64,000 bases of DNA, from positions 2,914,001 to 2,978,000 of the forward strand of contig NZ_CAXUQC020000001.1 in assembly GCF_964253025.1 (NCBI RefSeq). Reading direction: 5' to 3'. Position numbers and translations under genes: made by a program. Every line of letters starts with the position of its first letter. The stretch's first letter is position 1. The DNA comes from Rhizobacter sp964253025. Lineage in GTDB: Bacteria; Pseudomonadota; Gammaproteobacteria; Burkholderiales; Burkholderiaceae_C. Below the pieces are notes generated by a model that made no database searches, was not told the origin of the DNA, and worked only from the letters and a program-made list of their open reading frames with translations. Shown in pieces: positions 49,890 through 58,298 of this stretch.

Positions 49890-50126
49890 TCAGCCGCGCT
49901 CGGCGACGAACGGGTGCTCGATCTGGAACTCGCCGGCCGTGTCCTTCACGATGCGCACGATGACGGGCAGCATGTCGTCCGGACCGACCCAGGTCGAGCC
50001 ACCCCGGGCGCGCTCCTGCTGTTCAGGGGGAATGGCGACGAAGTGGGTTCCGTCGCGGTAGTCAGGGTCGGCCTGGAGGCGCCGATTCAACTCGGCGATG
50101 TACTCGTCGTTGGTCAGGGTCTTCAT
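49890..50126 (-). CDS. Small protein of unknown function
   Basis: A 78-residue soluble, acidic protein. It starts at ATG 50126 with AAGGA 7 bases upstream. The N-terminus is a helix (LTNDEYIAELNRRLQADPDY); the rest has GTHFVAIPPEQQERARGG and DMLPVIVRIVKDTAGEFQIE, alternating short strands. I do not recognise it. It is the first of a minus-strand run of small genes reaching 52019 and shares their size and strong ribosome sites. Confidence 0.7.
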   Translation of the reverse strand: MKTLTNDEYIAELNRRLQADPDYRDGTHFVAIPPEQQERARGGSTWVGPDDMLPVIVRIVKDTAGEFQIEHPFVAERG

Positions 50127-50205
50127 CGGATGTCCTTGGACGAAGGCACCGCGAAGGGTTGCCTGAGCGGCCTCTCAGCCGGCGCCCGGCGAACCCCTTG
50201 GCAGC

Positions 50206-50394
50206 TCAGCTCAGCTCGAGCGGCATCTGGTGCTCTTCCTCATGGGGAAGGATGGACGCCAGCGCGCGTTCGGTGGCAGCCAGTTCGTCGGCGATGCGGT
50301 CGATGCGCGGCCGGTTCCATGCCGGGGCCGAGTAGGCCTCTTCGAGTTCGTAACGCAGTTGACGGTACTTGCCGTTCAGCTCGTTGAATCCCAT
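50206..50394 (-). CDS. Small coiled-coil-like protein of unknown function
   Basis: A 62-residue charged protein predicted to be nearly all helix: ELNGKYRQLRYELEEAYSAP and DRIADELAATERALASILPH have heptad-like spacing. ATG 50394 is preceded by AAGGAG 8 bases upstream, an excellent site; the frame continues open to 50523, but that part lies in the promoter region. No homology recognised. A 10-bp palindrome ACCCTAGGGT lies about 50 bases upstream of the start. Confidence 0.72.
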   Translation of the reverse strand: MGFNELNGKYRQLRYELEEAYSAPAWNRPRIDRIADELAATERALASILPHEEEHQMPLELS

Positions 50395-50538
50395 GAATCG
50401 CTCCTTTTGGGTCTCTGCTGCGGTGCAGTATGGGCCACGTGAAAACCCTAGGGTGTAGGACAACAGGCGTCTTGAGGGAGCGAAATGCGCGCAAATGTTT
50501 CGTTGCCATCCGGTTGACGACATGGTGCGCCATGTCGC

Positions 50539-50841
50539 TCAGCGCATCAGCATTCCCATGGCACCCCAAGCCCAGCCGACGCCCAACGGCAGCAGCAGCA
50601 CGATCGCCGCCCAGACGAACGCGTAGCGGGCCCAGCGCGCGCGCCGGTAGCGCAACCGGCGTCCAGGACCGAGCAGGCCGTCGGAGGTGGCGAACGAAAG
50701 GTGCCCGCGCAGTTCCGTGCTGGCACGGGGCGTCTGTACTGGAGAACGAGGTGCCGTTTCCCGCGGTGAAGGCGGAATCACCCGGCCGCCGACGGCGGAC
50801 CAGCCACGGGACGGCATGCTCACTGCCAAATCGTCTGTCAT
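50539..50841 (-). CDS. Small membrane protein of unknown function
   Basis: A 100-residue protein with a basic, Pro/Ser-rich N-terminal 70 residues, then one membrane segment YAFVWAAIVLLLPLGVGWAW close to the C-terminus, so it is probably a tail-anchored inner-membrane protein with the bulk in the cytosol. GGGGAG 8 bases before ATG 50841 supports the start. Not recognised. It is minus-strand like its small neighbours. Confidence 0.6.
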   Translation of the reverse strand: MTDDLAVSMPSRGWSAVGGRVIPPSPRETAPRSPVQTPRASTELRGHLSFATSDGLLGPGRRLRYRRARWARYAFVWAAIVLLLPLGVGWAWGAMGMLMR

Positions 50842-51061
50842 GTGAAAGCTCCCCTATCGATGCACCCGTTTCGAGGCCGGGCCTGCCGAAGTGTGAACGG
50901 ACGTGTCCTGGCGCACGGTAGGCAAGCGGCGTTCCCGCGTGTCGGCGCCGTCCGACAACGCGCGTCGGAATCCGCCGCGCTGCCCGGAGTAGGGGCGGAA
51001 AAACGGCCCGGGTGGACGCTTGCGCGGTTCGCAGGACGTGAGGGTCCGCTCGCGGTCGGCT

Positions 51062-51067
51062 TAGAAT
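51062..51067 (+). promoter_or_regulatory. -10-like hexamer of the tRNA-Arg gene
   Basis: TAGAAT, 14 bases before the first base of the tRNA. The same hexamer precedes metG in this window. No clear -35 at 16-18 bases. Confidence 0.45.
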
Positions 51068-51080
51068 GCGCCGCCCGGCC

Positions 51081-51155
51081 CTCGCCGTAGTTCAATGGAT
51101 AGAACGGCCGCCTCCTAAGCGGCAGATACAGGTTCGATTCCTGTCGGCGGGACCA
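51081..51155 (+). tRNA. tRNA-Arg (anticodon CCU)
   Basis: A 75-base gene including an encoded CCA end. Acceptor stem CTCGCCG pairs with CGGCGGG (one T-G pair). The D arm GTTCAATGGATAGAAC, the anticodon stem GCCGC/GCGGC with loop CTCCTAA (anticodon CCT at 51114-51116), and the T arm ACAGG-TTCGATT-CCTGT are all intact. It reads AGG codons, rare in a genome of this composition. No integrase or att-like direct repeat of the tRNA 3' end is seen downstream. Confidence 0.96.
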
Positions 51156-51269
51156 TTCGCAGCGGTGGTCTCATCGCCATGGTCGTGCGCGGCGGGCAGC
51201 CTTGCGCTTCGACGCCGGCACCGTGCAAACCGATGGTTTTGCGGCAGGTTCACGGCCCGCCCCCGACGC

Positions 51270-51479
51270 TCAGGTCGGGCGACCAGCGCGGGGAAGTTCG
51301 TCAGCGTAGTCCTCGGCTGCCTGCTCCGGGTCCATGTCGCCCCATTGGGCGAACTGGCTGGAAGCGATGACGCTGGTTTCGAACTCCGACAGTCGCGGTT
51401 CGATGTCGCGCAGCGCAACGCGGAAACGACGTACCCATTGGGACTCGAGACAGGCTGGCAACCGCCACCTCACACGCAT
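51270..51479 (-). CDS. Small protein of unknown function
   Basis: A 69-residue protein, basic at the N-terminus (MRVRWRLPACLESQWVRRFR) and acidic at the C-terminus (GDMDPEQAAEDYADELP). ATG 51479 has an exceptionally good ribosome site, AAGGAGGT ending 6 bases upstream, which decides it over a start at 51533. A DIEPRLSEFETSVIASSQFA stretch is likely helical. Not recognised; part of the small-gene run. Confidence 0.72.
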   Translation of the reverse strand: MRVRWRLPACLESQWVRRFRVALRDIEPRLSEFETSVIASSQFAQWGDMDPEQAAEDYADELPRAGRPT

Positions 51480-51542
51480 GCTGGACCTCCTTGCACACGC
51501 CCGCAGGCAATTGGCGCTCCCGCGCCCCGCCAACGGCGTGTC

Positions 51543-52019
51543 TCAAGACGTGCGTTGGTCCAGTGAGCGCGCCTCGGCGCCGAGCAGGCGGCCAATGGCG
51601 GCCTCTCCGCGGACGTCTGCTGCAGTGCGTGGCTCGCTCGCGGGCGGGCGGGCTGGCGCCTGCTCGAGCGCGGCGAGTTCCTCGTCGACGGCAGCGGACA
51701 CGGACACGGCGTTGTCGTAGGCCGCCTCGACCGACACCTCGCCCACTGCCGAGGCCAACACGGCCTTGAGCAACCAGGCAAGGCCGAGGAACAGCCCGAT
51801 GCCGATCACCGCGAACGCGGTGAGAAGAACGCCATGGACCCACGGGTCGGTGGCGAACGAGAAGCCGATGGCCGATGCCAAACCGGAGGCTCCGACGGCC
51901 GGCCGCGCGCCGGCGCCGAGGAAGTCGCCAATGGCCAAGGCATAGCAGATGAGGAACACGACGGCGAACAGGTACTGCAAGACACCCATCGATTCCAGAC
52001 TGTGGTGAAGCTCGCTCAT
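51543..52019 (-). CDS. Membrane protein of unknown function
   Basis: A 158-residue protein with two or three hydrophobic segments (GVLQYLFAVVFLICYALAIG, WVHGVLLTAFAVIGIGLFLG continuing into LAWLLKAVLASAVG) in the first 95 residues, then a cytosolic acidic and alanine-rich tail. It ends at 51543, 63 bases before the 51479 start, same strand, so the two may be cotranscribed. The start is uncertain: ATG 52019 lacks a good site and ATG 51989 is possible. I do not recognise the family. Confidence 0.7.
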   Translation of the reverse strand: MSELHHSLESMGVLQYLFAVVFLICYALAIGDFLGAGARPAVGASGLASAIGFSFATDPWVHGVLLTAFAVIGIGLFLGLAWLLKAVLASAVGEVSVEAAYDNAVSVSAAVDEELAALEQAPARPPASEPRTAADVRGEAAIGRLLGAEARSLDQRTS

Positions 52020-52374
52020 GAGGGCACCCGAACGTTGTGACGCGGCTCCATACTGCCATTGCCGTGCGACAACGTGCGTGACAAAACCCCCGGGATTCCC
52101 CCGGTTATGAAGGGACCCTCCCCCGACTTCCGGGGGACCGTTCCAACATCACGCATTTGGCCGTCGAGCAGGCGCACCGCTTGCCAAGCGCGCTGGTATC
52201 GGTCATCAATTCGGCGGTCTTCCTGAGCGGCGATGCAGGCGCCGCGCCGCACTGCCGACATGTGAAACCCGCGTGAACTTCCGTGCCCGAAGCCCCTCAA
52301 AGCGAGGGTCTCGCGTCATATACTGAATTGAAGTCTTTTCGTTTGCCGGTCGTCCGGCCAGGAGCAGGTCATCT
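52020..52374. other. Promoter region between the small-gene run and ctpA
   Basis: 355 bases between divergent genes. It contains CCCCCGGGATTCCCCCGG at 52087-52104 and the hairpin TCCCCCG-ACTTC-CGGGGGA at 52119-52137, close together, and a TATACT -10-like box at 52319-52324. The sequence is notable for repeated CCCCCG/CGGGGG blocks; no gene is seen. Confidence 0.55.
52319..52324 (+). promoter_or_regulatory. -10-like box of ctpA
   Basis: TATACT, 50 bases before the ctpA ATG. No strong -35 match is present at 17 bases. Confidence 0.45.
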
Positions 52375-53874
52375 ATGGGTTCGAAATTGAAGGTCGCCGG
52401 CTGGGTCACGCTCGGGGCTGTGGCCGGTGCGCTGACGACGATGCAGCTCCAGGCGACGGCCCGCAACACGGCGTCGCAGTTCCCCCTCGAGGAAATCCAG
52501 CAGCTGTCGAATGTCTTCGAGCTTGTGAAGAGCACCTATGTCGTCCCGGTGGACGAGAAGAAGCTCATCACTGACGCCATCGGCGGCATGGTGGCCGGGC
52601 TCGACCCGCACAGCCAGTACATCGAGCAGAAGAGCGTCAAGGAATTCTCGGAAGGCATCACCGGTCGCTTCGTCGGCGTGGGCATCGAGATCGGCATGGA
52701 AGACGGCCTCGTGAAGGTCATCACCCCGATCGAAGGCTCGCCCGCGTTCAAGGCCGGCATCAAGAGCGGCGACCTGATCACCAAGGTGGACGACACGCAG
52801 GTCAAGGGCCTGACGGTCGAGCAGGCCGTGAAGAAGATGCGCGGCGAACCGAATACGAAGGTCGTCCTGACGATCTTCCGCAAGTCGGAGTCCCGCAGCT
52901 TCACCGTGCCGATCGTGCGGGCCGAGATCCAGGCCCAGAGCGTTCGCGCCAAGGTGGTCGAGCCGGGCTACGCCTGGGTGCAGGTGCGCCAGTTCCAGGA
53001 CAAGACCGTCGAGGACTTCGTCCGCAAGGTCGACGAGGTCTACAAGCAGGACCCCAACCTCAAGGGCCTGGTGCTCGACCTGCGCAACGACCCGGGCGGC
53101 TCGGTCGTGGCCTCCGTGGCCATTGCCTCGGCGTTCCTGCCGCCTGACGTGGTGGTGGTATCGACCAAGGGGCAGCTGGCCTCGTCGAAGTCCGTGCTGA
53201 AGGCCACGCCCAAGGACTACCTGTACTACGAGGGCCGCGGGCTGCTGCGCGCCTTGCCGCCCGATCCGCTGCGTCGCCTGCCGGCCGGCATCAAGACGGT
53301 GCCGATGGTCGTGCTCGTCAACGAAGGCTCGGCCTCGGCGAGCGAGATCGTCGCAGGCGCCTTGCAGGACCACAAGCGCGCCGTCGTCATGGGCGCGCAG
53401 ACCTTCGGCAAGGGCTCGGTCCAGACGCTCATCTGCCTCGGCCCGGAACCGCAGCGCATCGACCGCTGCCCATCGGCCGCTATCAAGATCACGACCGCGC
53501 GCTACTACACGCCGGCCGACCGCTCCATCCAGGCCAAGGGCATCGTCCCCGACATCATGCTCGACGAGACCGCCGAAGGCCCGCTGTACTCGGCCCTGCG
53601 CACCCGCGAAGCGGACCTCGACAAGCACCTGCAGAGCGGCCAAGGCGAGGAAGAGAAGGACCTGGCGCGCGAGAAGGCGCGCGAGGAAGCCCGCAAGCGC
53701 TACGAAGAGGAAGCCGCCAAGGCGGGCAAGTCGCCGCTGAAGCAGCCGCCCGAACTCGGCAGCCCGGAAGACTTCCCGCTGATGCAGGCGCTCAACCAGC
53801 TGAAGAACAAGCCGGTGCAGGTCTCCAAGACCGCCACCGAGCGCAAGCCGGAGGACGCGACCACCTCGCAGTGA
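52375..53874 (+). CDS. ctpA: C-terminal processing peptidase, S41 family
   Basis: A 499-residue periplasmic serine protease. The first 30 residues have an export signal or anchor (VAGWVTLGAVAGALTTMQL). A PDZ domain runs about 100-180 with the conserved SPAFKAGIKSGDLITKVDD. The S41 core contains LVLDLRNDPGGSV, and the Ser-Lys dyad is Ser321 (in EGSASASEIV) and Lys346 (in TFGKGSV). A charged, Glu/Lys-rich tail from about 425 is longer than in E. coli Prc-related CtpA. It trims C-termini of periplasmic or peptidoglycan-related proteins. A terminator follows the gene. Confidence 0.95.
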   Translation: MGSKLKVAGWVTLGAVAGALTTMQLQATARNTASQFPLEEIQQLSNVFELVKSTYVVPVDEKKLITDAIGGMVAGLDPHSQYIEQKSVKEFSEGITGRFVGVGIEIGMEDGLVKVITPIEGSPAFKAGIKSGDLITKVDDTQVKGLTVEQAVKKMRGEPNTKVVLTIFRKSESRSFTVPIVRAEIQAQSVRAKVVEPGYAWVQVRQFQDKTVEDFVRKVDEVYKQDPNLKGLVLDLRNDPGGSVVASVAIASAFLPPDVVVVSTKGQLASSKSVLKATPKDYLYYEGRGLLRALPPDPLRRLPAGIKTVPMVVLVNEGSASASEIVAGALQDHKRAVVMGAQTFGKGSVQTLICLGPEPQRIDRCPSAAIKITTARYYTPADRSIQAKGIVPDIMLDETAEGPLYSALRTREADLDKHLQSGQGEEEKDLAREKAREEARKRYEEEAAKAGKSPLKQPPELGSPEDFPLMQALNQLKNKPVQVSKTATERKPEDATTSQ

Positions 53875-53895
53875 GTCGCCGAGACCGCAGGAACG

Positions 53896-53922
53896 ACGCC
53901 CGCCTCCGTGCGGGCGTTTTTC
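53896..53922 (+). terminator. Rho-independent terminator of ctpA
   Basis: ACGCCCGC, loop CTCCGT, GCGGGCGT, then TTTTCTT. A perfect 8-bp stem with a T-tract, 21 bases past the ctpA stop. It separates ctpA from moeB. Confidence 0.88.
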
Positions 53923-53949
53923 TTGGCGGACGGCGGGTATCCTCTGCCC

Positions 53950-54708
53950 ATGAACGACGACCAGCTGCTGCGCTACTCGCGGCACATCCTCCTCGACGAC
54001 GTGGGCATCGAAGGCCAGCAGCGGCTGCTCGACGCACATGCCCTCGTGATCGGTGCCGGGGGCCTTGGTTCGCCCGTCGCGCTGTACCTGGGCACTGCCG
54101 GCGTCGGGCGCATCACCCTGGTCGACCACGACACGGTGGACGTGACCAACCTGCAGCGCCAGATCGCCCATGATCTCTCGCAGGTCGGCCGGCCCAAGGT
54201 AGCCTCGGCCGCGCGGTCGATCGCGGCCATCAATCCGGACGTCCGGGTGGTGGCCCTGGCCGAGCGCGCCGACGCGCGACGGCTCGCCGAGCTCGTGGCC
54301 GACGCCGACGTCGTGCTCGACTGCTGCGACAACTTCGCGACGCGTCAGGCCGTCAACGCCGCCTGTGTCGACCATCGCAAGCCACTCGTGTCAGGTGCCG
54401 CGATCGGGTTTGACGGCCAGGTCTCGGTGTTCGACAGCCGGCGGCCGGAGATGCCCTGCTACGCCTGCCTGTTCCCTCCCGACCGCCCCGCCGAGGAGGC
54501 ACGCTGCGCCACCATGGGCGTCTGGGCGCCGCTCGTCGGCATCATCGGCAGCCTGCAGGCCGCCGAAGCGCTCAAGCTGCTGGCCGGTGTCGGCACCTCG
54601 CTTGCCGGAAGACTGCAGATGCTCGATGCGCGGCACATGGCCTGGAACGAGATTCGCATCGCCCGCGACCCTGCCTGCCCCACTTGCGGCGCTCACGCCG
54701 CCCACTGA
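53950..54708 (+). CDS. HesA/MoeB/ThiF family adenylyltransferase
   Basis: A 252-residue E1-like enzyme that adenylates the C-terminal Gly of a sulfur-carrier protein (MoaD or ThiS). RYSRHILLDDVGIEGQQRLL opens the domain; the ATP loop is IGAGGLGSPVALYLGTAGVG; ITLVDHDTVDVTNLQRQI and the conserved Asp in VVLDCCDNFATRQAVN follow. Zinc is bound by CYACLF and CPTCGA near residues 175 and 245. MoeB and ThiF cannot be told apart by eye. No moaD, thiS or thiG gene is adjacent. It starts 27 bases after the ctpA terminator. Confidence 0.92.
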   Translation: MNDDQLLRYSRHILLDDVGIEGQQRLLDAHALVIGAGGLGSPVALYLGTAGVGRITLVDHDTVDVTNLQRQIAHDLSQVGRPKVASAARSIAAINPDVRVVALAERADARRLAELVADADVVLDCCDNFATRQAVNAACVDHRKPLVSGAAIGFDGQVSVFDSRRPEMPCYACLFPPDRPAEEARCATMGVWAPLVGIIGSLQAAEALKLLAGVGTSLAGRLQMLDARHMAWNEIRIARDPACPTCGAHAAH

Positions 54709-54753
54709 CACCAGACCCCTCTCCGGCGTGATCGCCGCGTTAAGCTGCACACC

Positions 54754-55650
54754 ATGAACAAAAGAGCCGAACTGACTGCCCGCAATTTCCCGTCTGCCCA
54801 GCAGGAAGCCGAGACCGTCGCACCACCCTCTCGCTACGACGGGCCGGAAAGCTCCTACCGGCTTGCCTTCACCGACACCGACTTCCTGCTGCGCGACGAA
54901 CTGCGCCCGGTGCGCATGCAGCTCGAACTGCTCAAACCGGAACTCGTGCAATCGGAGCTCGGCATCGAGTCCACGATCGTGATCTTCGGCAGCGCCCGCA
55001 TCGTTTCCCGCGAGGTCGCCGAACGCCTGGTGGCCGACGCCACCTCGGCGGGCAACGAGACGGCGCTTGCACTGGCCCGGCGGCACCTCAGGATGTCGCC
55101 GCACTACGAGGAAGCGCGTCGGTTTGCCCAGATCGTCACCACCCGGTCCCGGTCGATGGCTTCGCCCGTGTATGTCGTCACCGGTGGCGGCCCGGGCATC
55201 ATGGAGGCCGGCAACCGCGGCGCCCATGAGACGGGCGGCAAGAGCATCGGCCTGAACATCGTGCTGCCCCACGAGCAGGAGCCCAATCCGTACATCACGC
55301 CCGAACTGTGCTTCCAGTTCCACTACTTCGGGCTGCGCAAGATGCACTTCCTGATGCGCTCCATCGGGCTGGTGTGCTTCCCCGGGGGATTCGGCACCCT
55401 CGACGAGATGTTCGAAGTCCTCACGCTCATGCAGACCGGCAAGTGCCGTCGGCGGCCCATCCTGCTCGTCGGGCGCGAGTTCTGGTCCAAGCTCATCAAC
55501 TTCGACTGGCTCGTGGAGACCGGCATGATCAGCGAAGTGGACCTGCAGTTGTTCCGCTATGTCGAGACCGCCGAGGAGGCCTGGGCCGTGCTCGAGGCCG
55601 AGTACGGGTTCGACCACCGGGACACCGAACCGGGTTCGATCGACGTTTGA
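54754..55650 (+). CDS. LOG family protein (TIGR00730-like)
   Basis: A 298-residue Rossmann-like protein. The LOG signatures are present: GSARIV near 78, GGGPGIMEAGNRGAHETGG (about 147-165) and PGGFGTLDEMFEVLTLMQTG (about 210-229), the last with the catalytic Arg/Glu pattern of phosphoribohydrolases. Relatives hydrolyse cytokinin nucleotides or other nucleoside monophosphates; older annotations as lysine decarboxylase are misleading. An N-terminal extension of about 60 residues sets it apart from the small LOG proteins. It is 45 bases after moeB and 14 before the arginase gene. Confidence 0.9.
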   Translation: MNKRAELTARNFPSAQQEAETVAPPSRYDGPESSYRLAFTDTDFLLRDELRPVRMQLELLKPELVQSELGIESTIVIFGSARIVSREVAERLVADATSAGNETALALARRHLRMSPHYEEARRFAQIVTTRSRSMASPVYVVTGGGPGIMEAGNRGAHETGGKSIGLNIVLPHEQEPNPYITPELCFQFHYFGLRKMHFLMRSIGLVCFPGGFGTLDEMFEVLTLMQTGKCRRRPILLVGREFWSKLINFDWLVETGMISEVDLQLFRYVETAEEAWAVLEAEYGFDHRDTEPGSIDV

Positions 55651-55664
55651 ACGGAGGCCCCGTC

Positions 55665-56582
55665 ATGGACACCGGCATCAGCATCATTGGCGCGCCGACC
55701 GACGTCGGCGCAGGCACTCGCGGATCCAGCATGGGCCCGGAGGCGCTGCGCGTGGCCGACATCGGCCCGGTGCTGAGCCGCCTCGGCTTCGACGTGGTCG
55801 ATCGAGGCAACCTCAGCGGCCCGCCCAACCCGGGCCTGGCACCGGTCGACGGCTACCGCCACCTGCCCGAGGTCCTCGCCTGGAACCTCGCCGTGCACGA
55901 AGCCGTCTACGCCGAGCTGCAACTCGGGCGCCGCCCCTTGCTGCTCGGCGGGGACCATTGCCTGGGCATCGGCTCGATCAGTGCCGTGGCGCGGCATTGC
56001 CGGGAGAAGCGCCGCAAACTGCGCATCCTCTGGCTCGACGCCCACGCGGACTTCAACACCCAGGCCCTGACGCCGAGCGGCAACCTCCACGGCATGCCGG
56101 TCGCCTGCCTGTGCGGGCATGGCCCGAAGGAGTTGATCGAGATCGGCGGGCACGTGCCGGCCATCAGCCCGAAGTGGGTGCGGCAGATCGGCATCCGCAG
56201 CGTCGACAAGGGCGAGAAGCAGTTCGTCCACGAGATGGACCTCGAGGTCTTCGACATGCGCTACATCGACGAGATGGGCATGCGGCACGCGATGGAGATC
56301 GCGCTGGCGACCATCGACGCCAACACGCACCTTCACGTGAGCTTCGACGTCGACTTTCTCGACGCGGACGTCGCCCCGGGCGTCGGTACCACGGTGCGCG
56401 GTGGCCCCACCTATCGCGAAGCCCAGCTGTGCATGGAGATGATCGCCGATACCGGGCGCATGGCCTCGCTCGACGTCATGGAACTGAACCCGGCCCTCGA
56501 CGTGCGCAATCGCACGGCCGAAGTTGCCGTGGACCTGATCGAAAGCCTGTTCGGCAAGAGCACCCTGATGCGCCGCCGCTGA
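55665..56582 (+). CDS. rocF: Arginase
   Basis: A 305-residue manganese enzyme hydrolysing arginine to ornithine and urea. The three metal-binding motifs are intact: LLGGDHCLG, ILWLDAHADFNT and HVSFDVDFLDADVAPGVGT, with the second-shell SGNLHGMP loop and MASLDVMELNP. Length matches bacterial arginases and the sequence is not agmatinase-like in the SGNLHGMP region. ACGGAGG lies 7 bases before ATG 55665, and only 14 bases separate it from the LOG gene, so the two are likely cotranscribed. No ornithine-processing gene is adjacent. Confidence 0.93.
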   Translation: MDTGISIIGAPTDVGAGTRGSSMGPEALRVADIGPVLSRLGFDVVDRGNLSGPPNPGLAPVDGYRHLPEVLAWNLAVHEAVYAELQLGRRPLLLGGDHCLGIGSISAVARHCREKRRKLRILWLDAHADFNTQALTPSGNLHGMPVACLCGHGPKELIEIGGHVPAISPKWVRQIGIRSVDKGEKQFVHEMDLEVFDMRYIDEMGMRHAMEIALATIDANTHLHVSFDVDFLDADVAPGVGTTVRGGPTYREAQLCMEMIADTGRMASLDVMELNPALDVRNRTAEVAVDLIESLFGKSTLMRRR

Positions 56583-56631
56583 GCCGCAGGCCCGTCGCCG
56601 CCCCCGTCAACCCTTTCGCCCGCCCTTGCCC

Positions 56632-57402
56632 ATGACCCCTGTCCGCCAAGTCGCCGTCATCACCGGTTCCTCGTCCGGCATCGGCGCAGCCACCGCCCGT
56701 CTCTACGCCAGCAAGGGCTGGAACGTGCTCGTGAACTACTCGCGCAACCCGGTACCGGCCGAAGCCGTGGCCGCCGAATGCCGCGCGCTCGGGGCAGACG
56801 TGCGCGTCGTGCAGGCGGACATCGCCTCCGACGCCGATTGCCGTCGGCTGGCCGCCGAGGCCGAGGCGGCCTGGGGCCGTGTCGACGTGCTGGTGAACAA
56901 TGCCGGCACCACGAAGTTCGTTCCGCTGCGCGACCTGGACGCGTTGACCGCCGAAGACTTCCACGCCATCTACGACGTCAATGTGGTGGGCAGCTTCCAC
57001 ATGACGCGCGCGCTCGTGCCGCTGATGCAGCGCACGCCGGGCGGCGGCATCGTCAACATCTCGTCCGTCGCCTCGATGATGGGGCGGGGCTCGTCCTTGC
57101 CGTACATGGCATCCAAGGGTGCGCTGAACGCCATGACGATCGCACTGGCCCGCGCGCTCGGCCCCTCCCTGCGGGTCAACGCCATCGCCCCCGGCTTCGT
57201 CGAGACGCCGTGGCTCAAGGCCGGGTTGGGCGACGACAAATACGAGGCCGGGGCCCAGGCGTATCGCCGAGGCGCGGTGCTCGAGGCCGTCATCCAGCCC
57301 GAAGACGTGGCGGATGCGGCCTGGTGGCTGGGCGCAGGCGCCGCGAAGACCACCGGCGAGGTGATCCTGCTCGACGCGGGGCTTCGACTCGGGCGCCTCT
57401 GA
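56632..57402 (+). CDS. SDR family oxidoreductase
   Basis: A 256-residue short-chain dehydrogenase with the classical pattern: TGSSSGIGAATARLYA cofactor loop (about 11-26), NNAGTT near 88, the catalytic Ser in IVNISSVASMMG, Tyr-Lys in LPYMASKGALNAM (about 158-170), and PGFVETPW. The N-terminal Arg/Asn after the second strand (NYSRN) suggests NADP(H). FabG-like, but the substrate cannot be read. I start at ATG 56632; an in-frame TTG at 56626 is less likely. 49 bases downstream of arginase, convergent with the MipA-like gene. Confidence 0.92.
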   Translation: MTPVRQVAVITGSSSGIGAATARLYASKGWNVLVNYSRNPVPAEAVAAECRALGADVRVVQADIASDADCRRLAAEAEAAWGRVDVLVNNAGTTKFVPLRDLDALTAEDFHAIYDVNVVGSFHMTRALVPLMQRTPGGGIVNISSVASMMGRGSSLPYMASKGALNAMTIALARALGPSLRVNAIAPGFVETPWLKAGLGDDKYEAGAQAYRRGAVLEAVIQPEDVADAAWWLGAGAAKTTGEVILLDAGLRLGRL

Positions 57403-57433
57403 TGGCCATGGGCGCCCGCCCCCGCTGAGACGC

Positions 57434-58228
57434 TCAGAAGCTGCGCGACACGCCGAGCACCCCGCCGATCGGCCGGCGTTCACGCACCAGCGGGCTGTCC
57501 CCCGCATCGCCCTCCCACGACGTGACGGACAGCGCACCGAAAGCACTCCACTCGGCATTGATGGCCCATCCGAGGGAGACCGAGGCACGCAGCTCGGTCA
57601 GGCCACCTTCCGGGCTGTACGCGGGCCGGTCGGCCGTGGCCCGATCGGCCGGCACGCCGAAGTAGTCCTGGACGATGTTCGCGTTGCCGAAACCCGCGGA
57701 AACACCCACGCCCGCGCGCCAGTTCGGCGAGAGCATCCAGCCATACTGTGCGCCCACATCGAGCTTGAGGCCGTCGTGGTCGCGGCCGGCACCGTAGCGC
57801 ACAGAGGTCGTCAGCGACAGCTCGCGGCTCAGGTTCCAGTTGAAGAAGCCGCCCAGCTCGGGCGACGCATCGATGTCGTCGAGGCCGGCCAGCACCGGAG
57901 AACGACGCGACTTGCGACCGAAGTCCCCCGTCAGGCGCACGCCGTACTGGAATTCCGGCGACGCCGAGGGGAAGACATAGCCGATCCCGTTGCCCACGCC
58001 CGCGAACCAGCCGTTCGACCAGCGGTAGTTGACCCAGGGCAGCACGCGCAGGCGCTCTTCATCCGCACCGGGATAGGCGCGCCCGGCAATGGCCGCGAGG
58101 CCCACCTGCCCGCCCGAGGCGGTTCCGGGGCCCAGCCGCACGGCGTCGAACGCCTGGGCGGAGGCAGCGGTAGGCAACGCAAGGAACGCAGCGGCGGCAG
58201 CGGCCGAGACAAGGAGAGGACGAATCAT
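57434..58228 (-). CDS. MipA/OmpV family outer membrane protein
   Basis: A 264-residue outer-membrane beta-barrel. The signal peptide is MIRPLLVSAAAAAAFLALPT and ends near residue 25 after ASA. The mature chain has AYPGADEERLRVLPWVNYRW, the MipA/OmpV signature, alternating strands, and a C-terminal Phe (LGVSRSF) for BAM recognition. Family members scaffold murein hydrolases or act in stress-induced porin-like roles. Same strand as the nuclease gene upstream, 70 bases away; convergent with the SDR gene. Confidence 0.92.
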   Translation of the reverse strand: MIRPLLVSAAAAAAFLALPTAASAQAFDAVRLGPGTASGGQVGLAAIAGRAYPGADEERLRVLPWVNYRWSNGWFAGVGNGIGYVFPSASPEFQYGVRLTGDFGRKSRRSPVLAGLDDIDASPELGGFFNWNLSRELSLTTSVRYGAGRDHDGLKLDVGAQYGWMLSPNWRAGVGVSAGFGNANIVQDYFGVPADRATADRPAYSPEGGLTELRASVSLGWAINAEWSAFGALSVTSWEGDAGDSPLVRERRPIGGVLGVSRSF

Positions 58229-58298
58229 CGATGGCTTTCAGTGAAGGGCGGCAGGCCGCGCGGGGTGAGGGACAGGTGAAAAGGGGGGCGGCGGCAGA

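Noticed and set aside
51081..51400. tRNA-Arg as an integration site for a genomic island
   Set aside because: No integrase gene, no direct repeat of the tRNA 3' end within view, and the flanking small genes have normal codon use.
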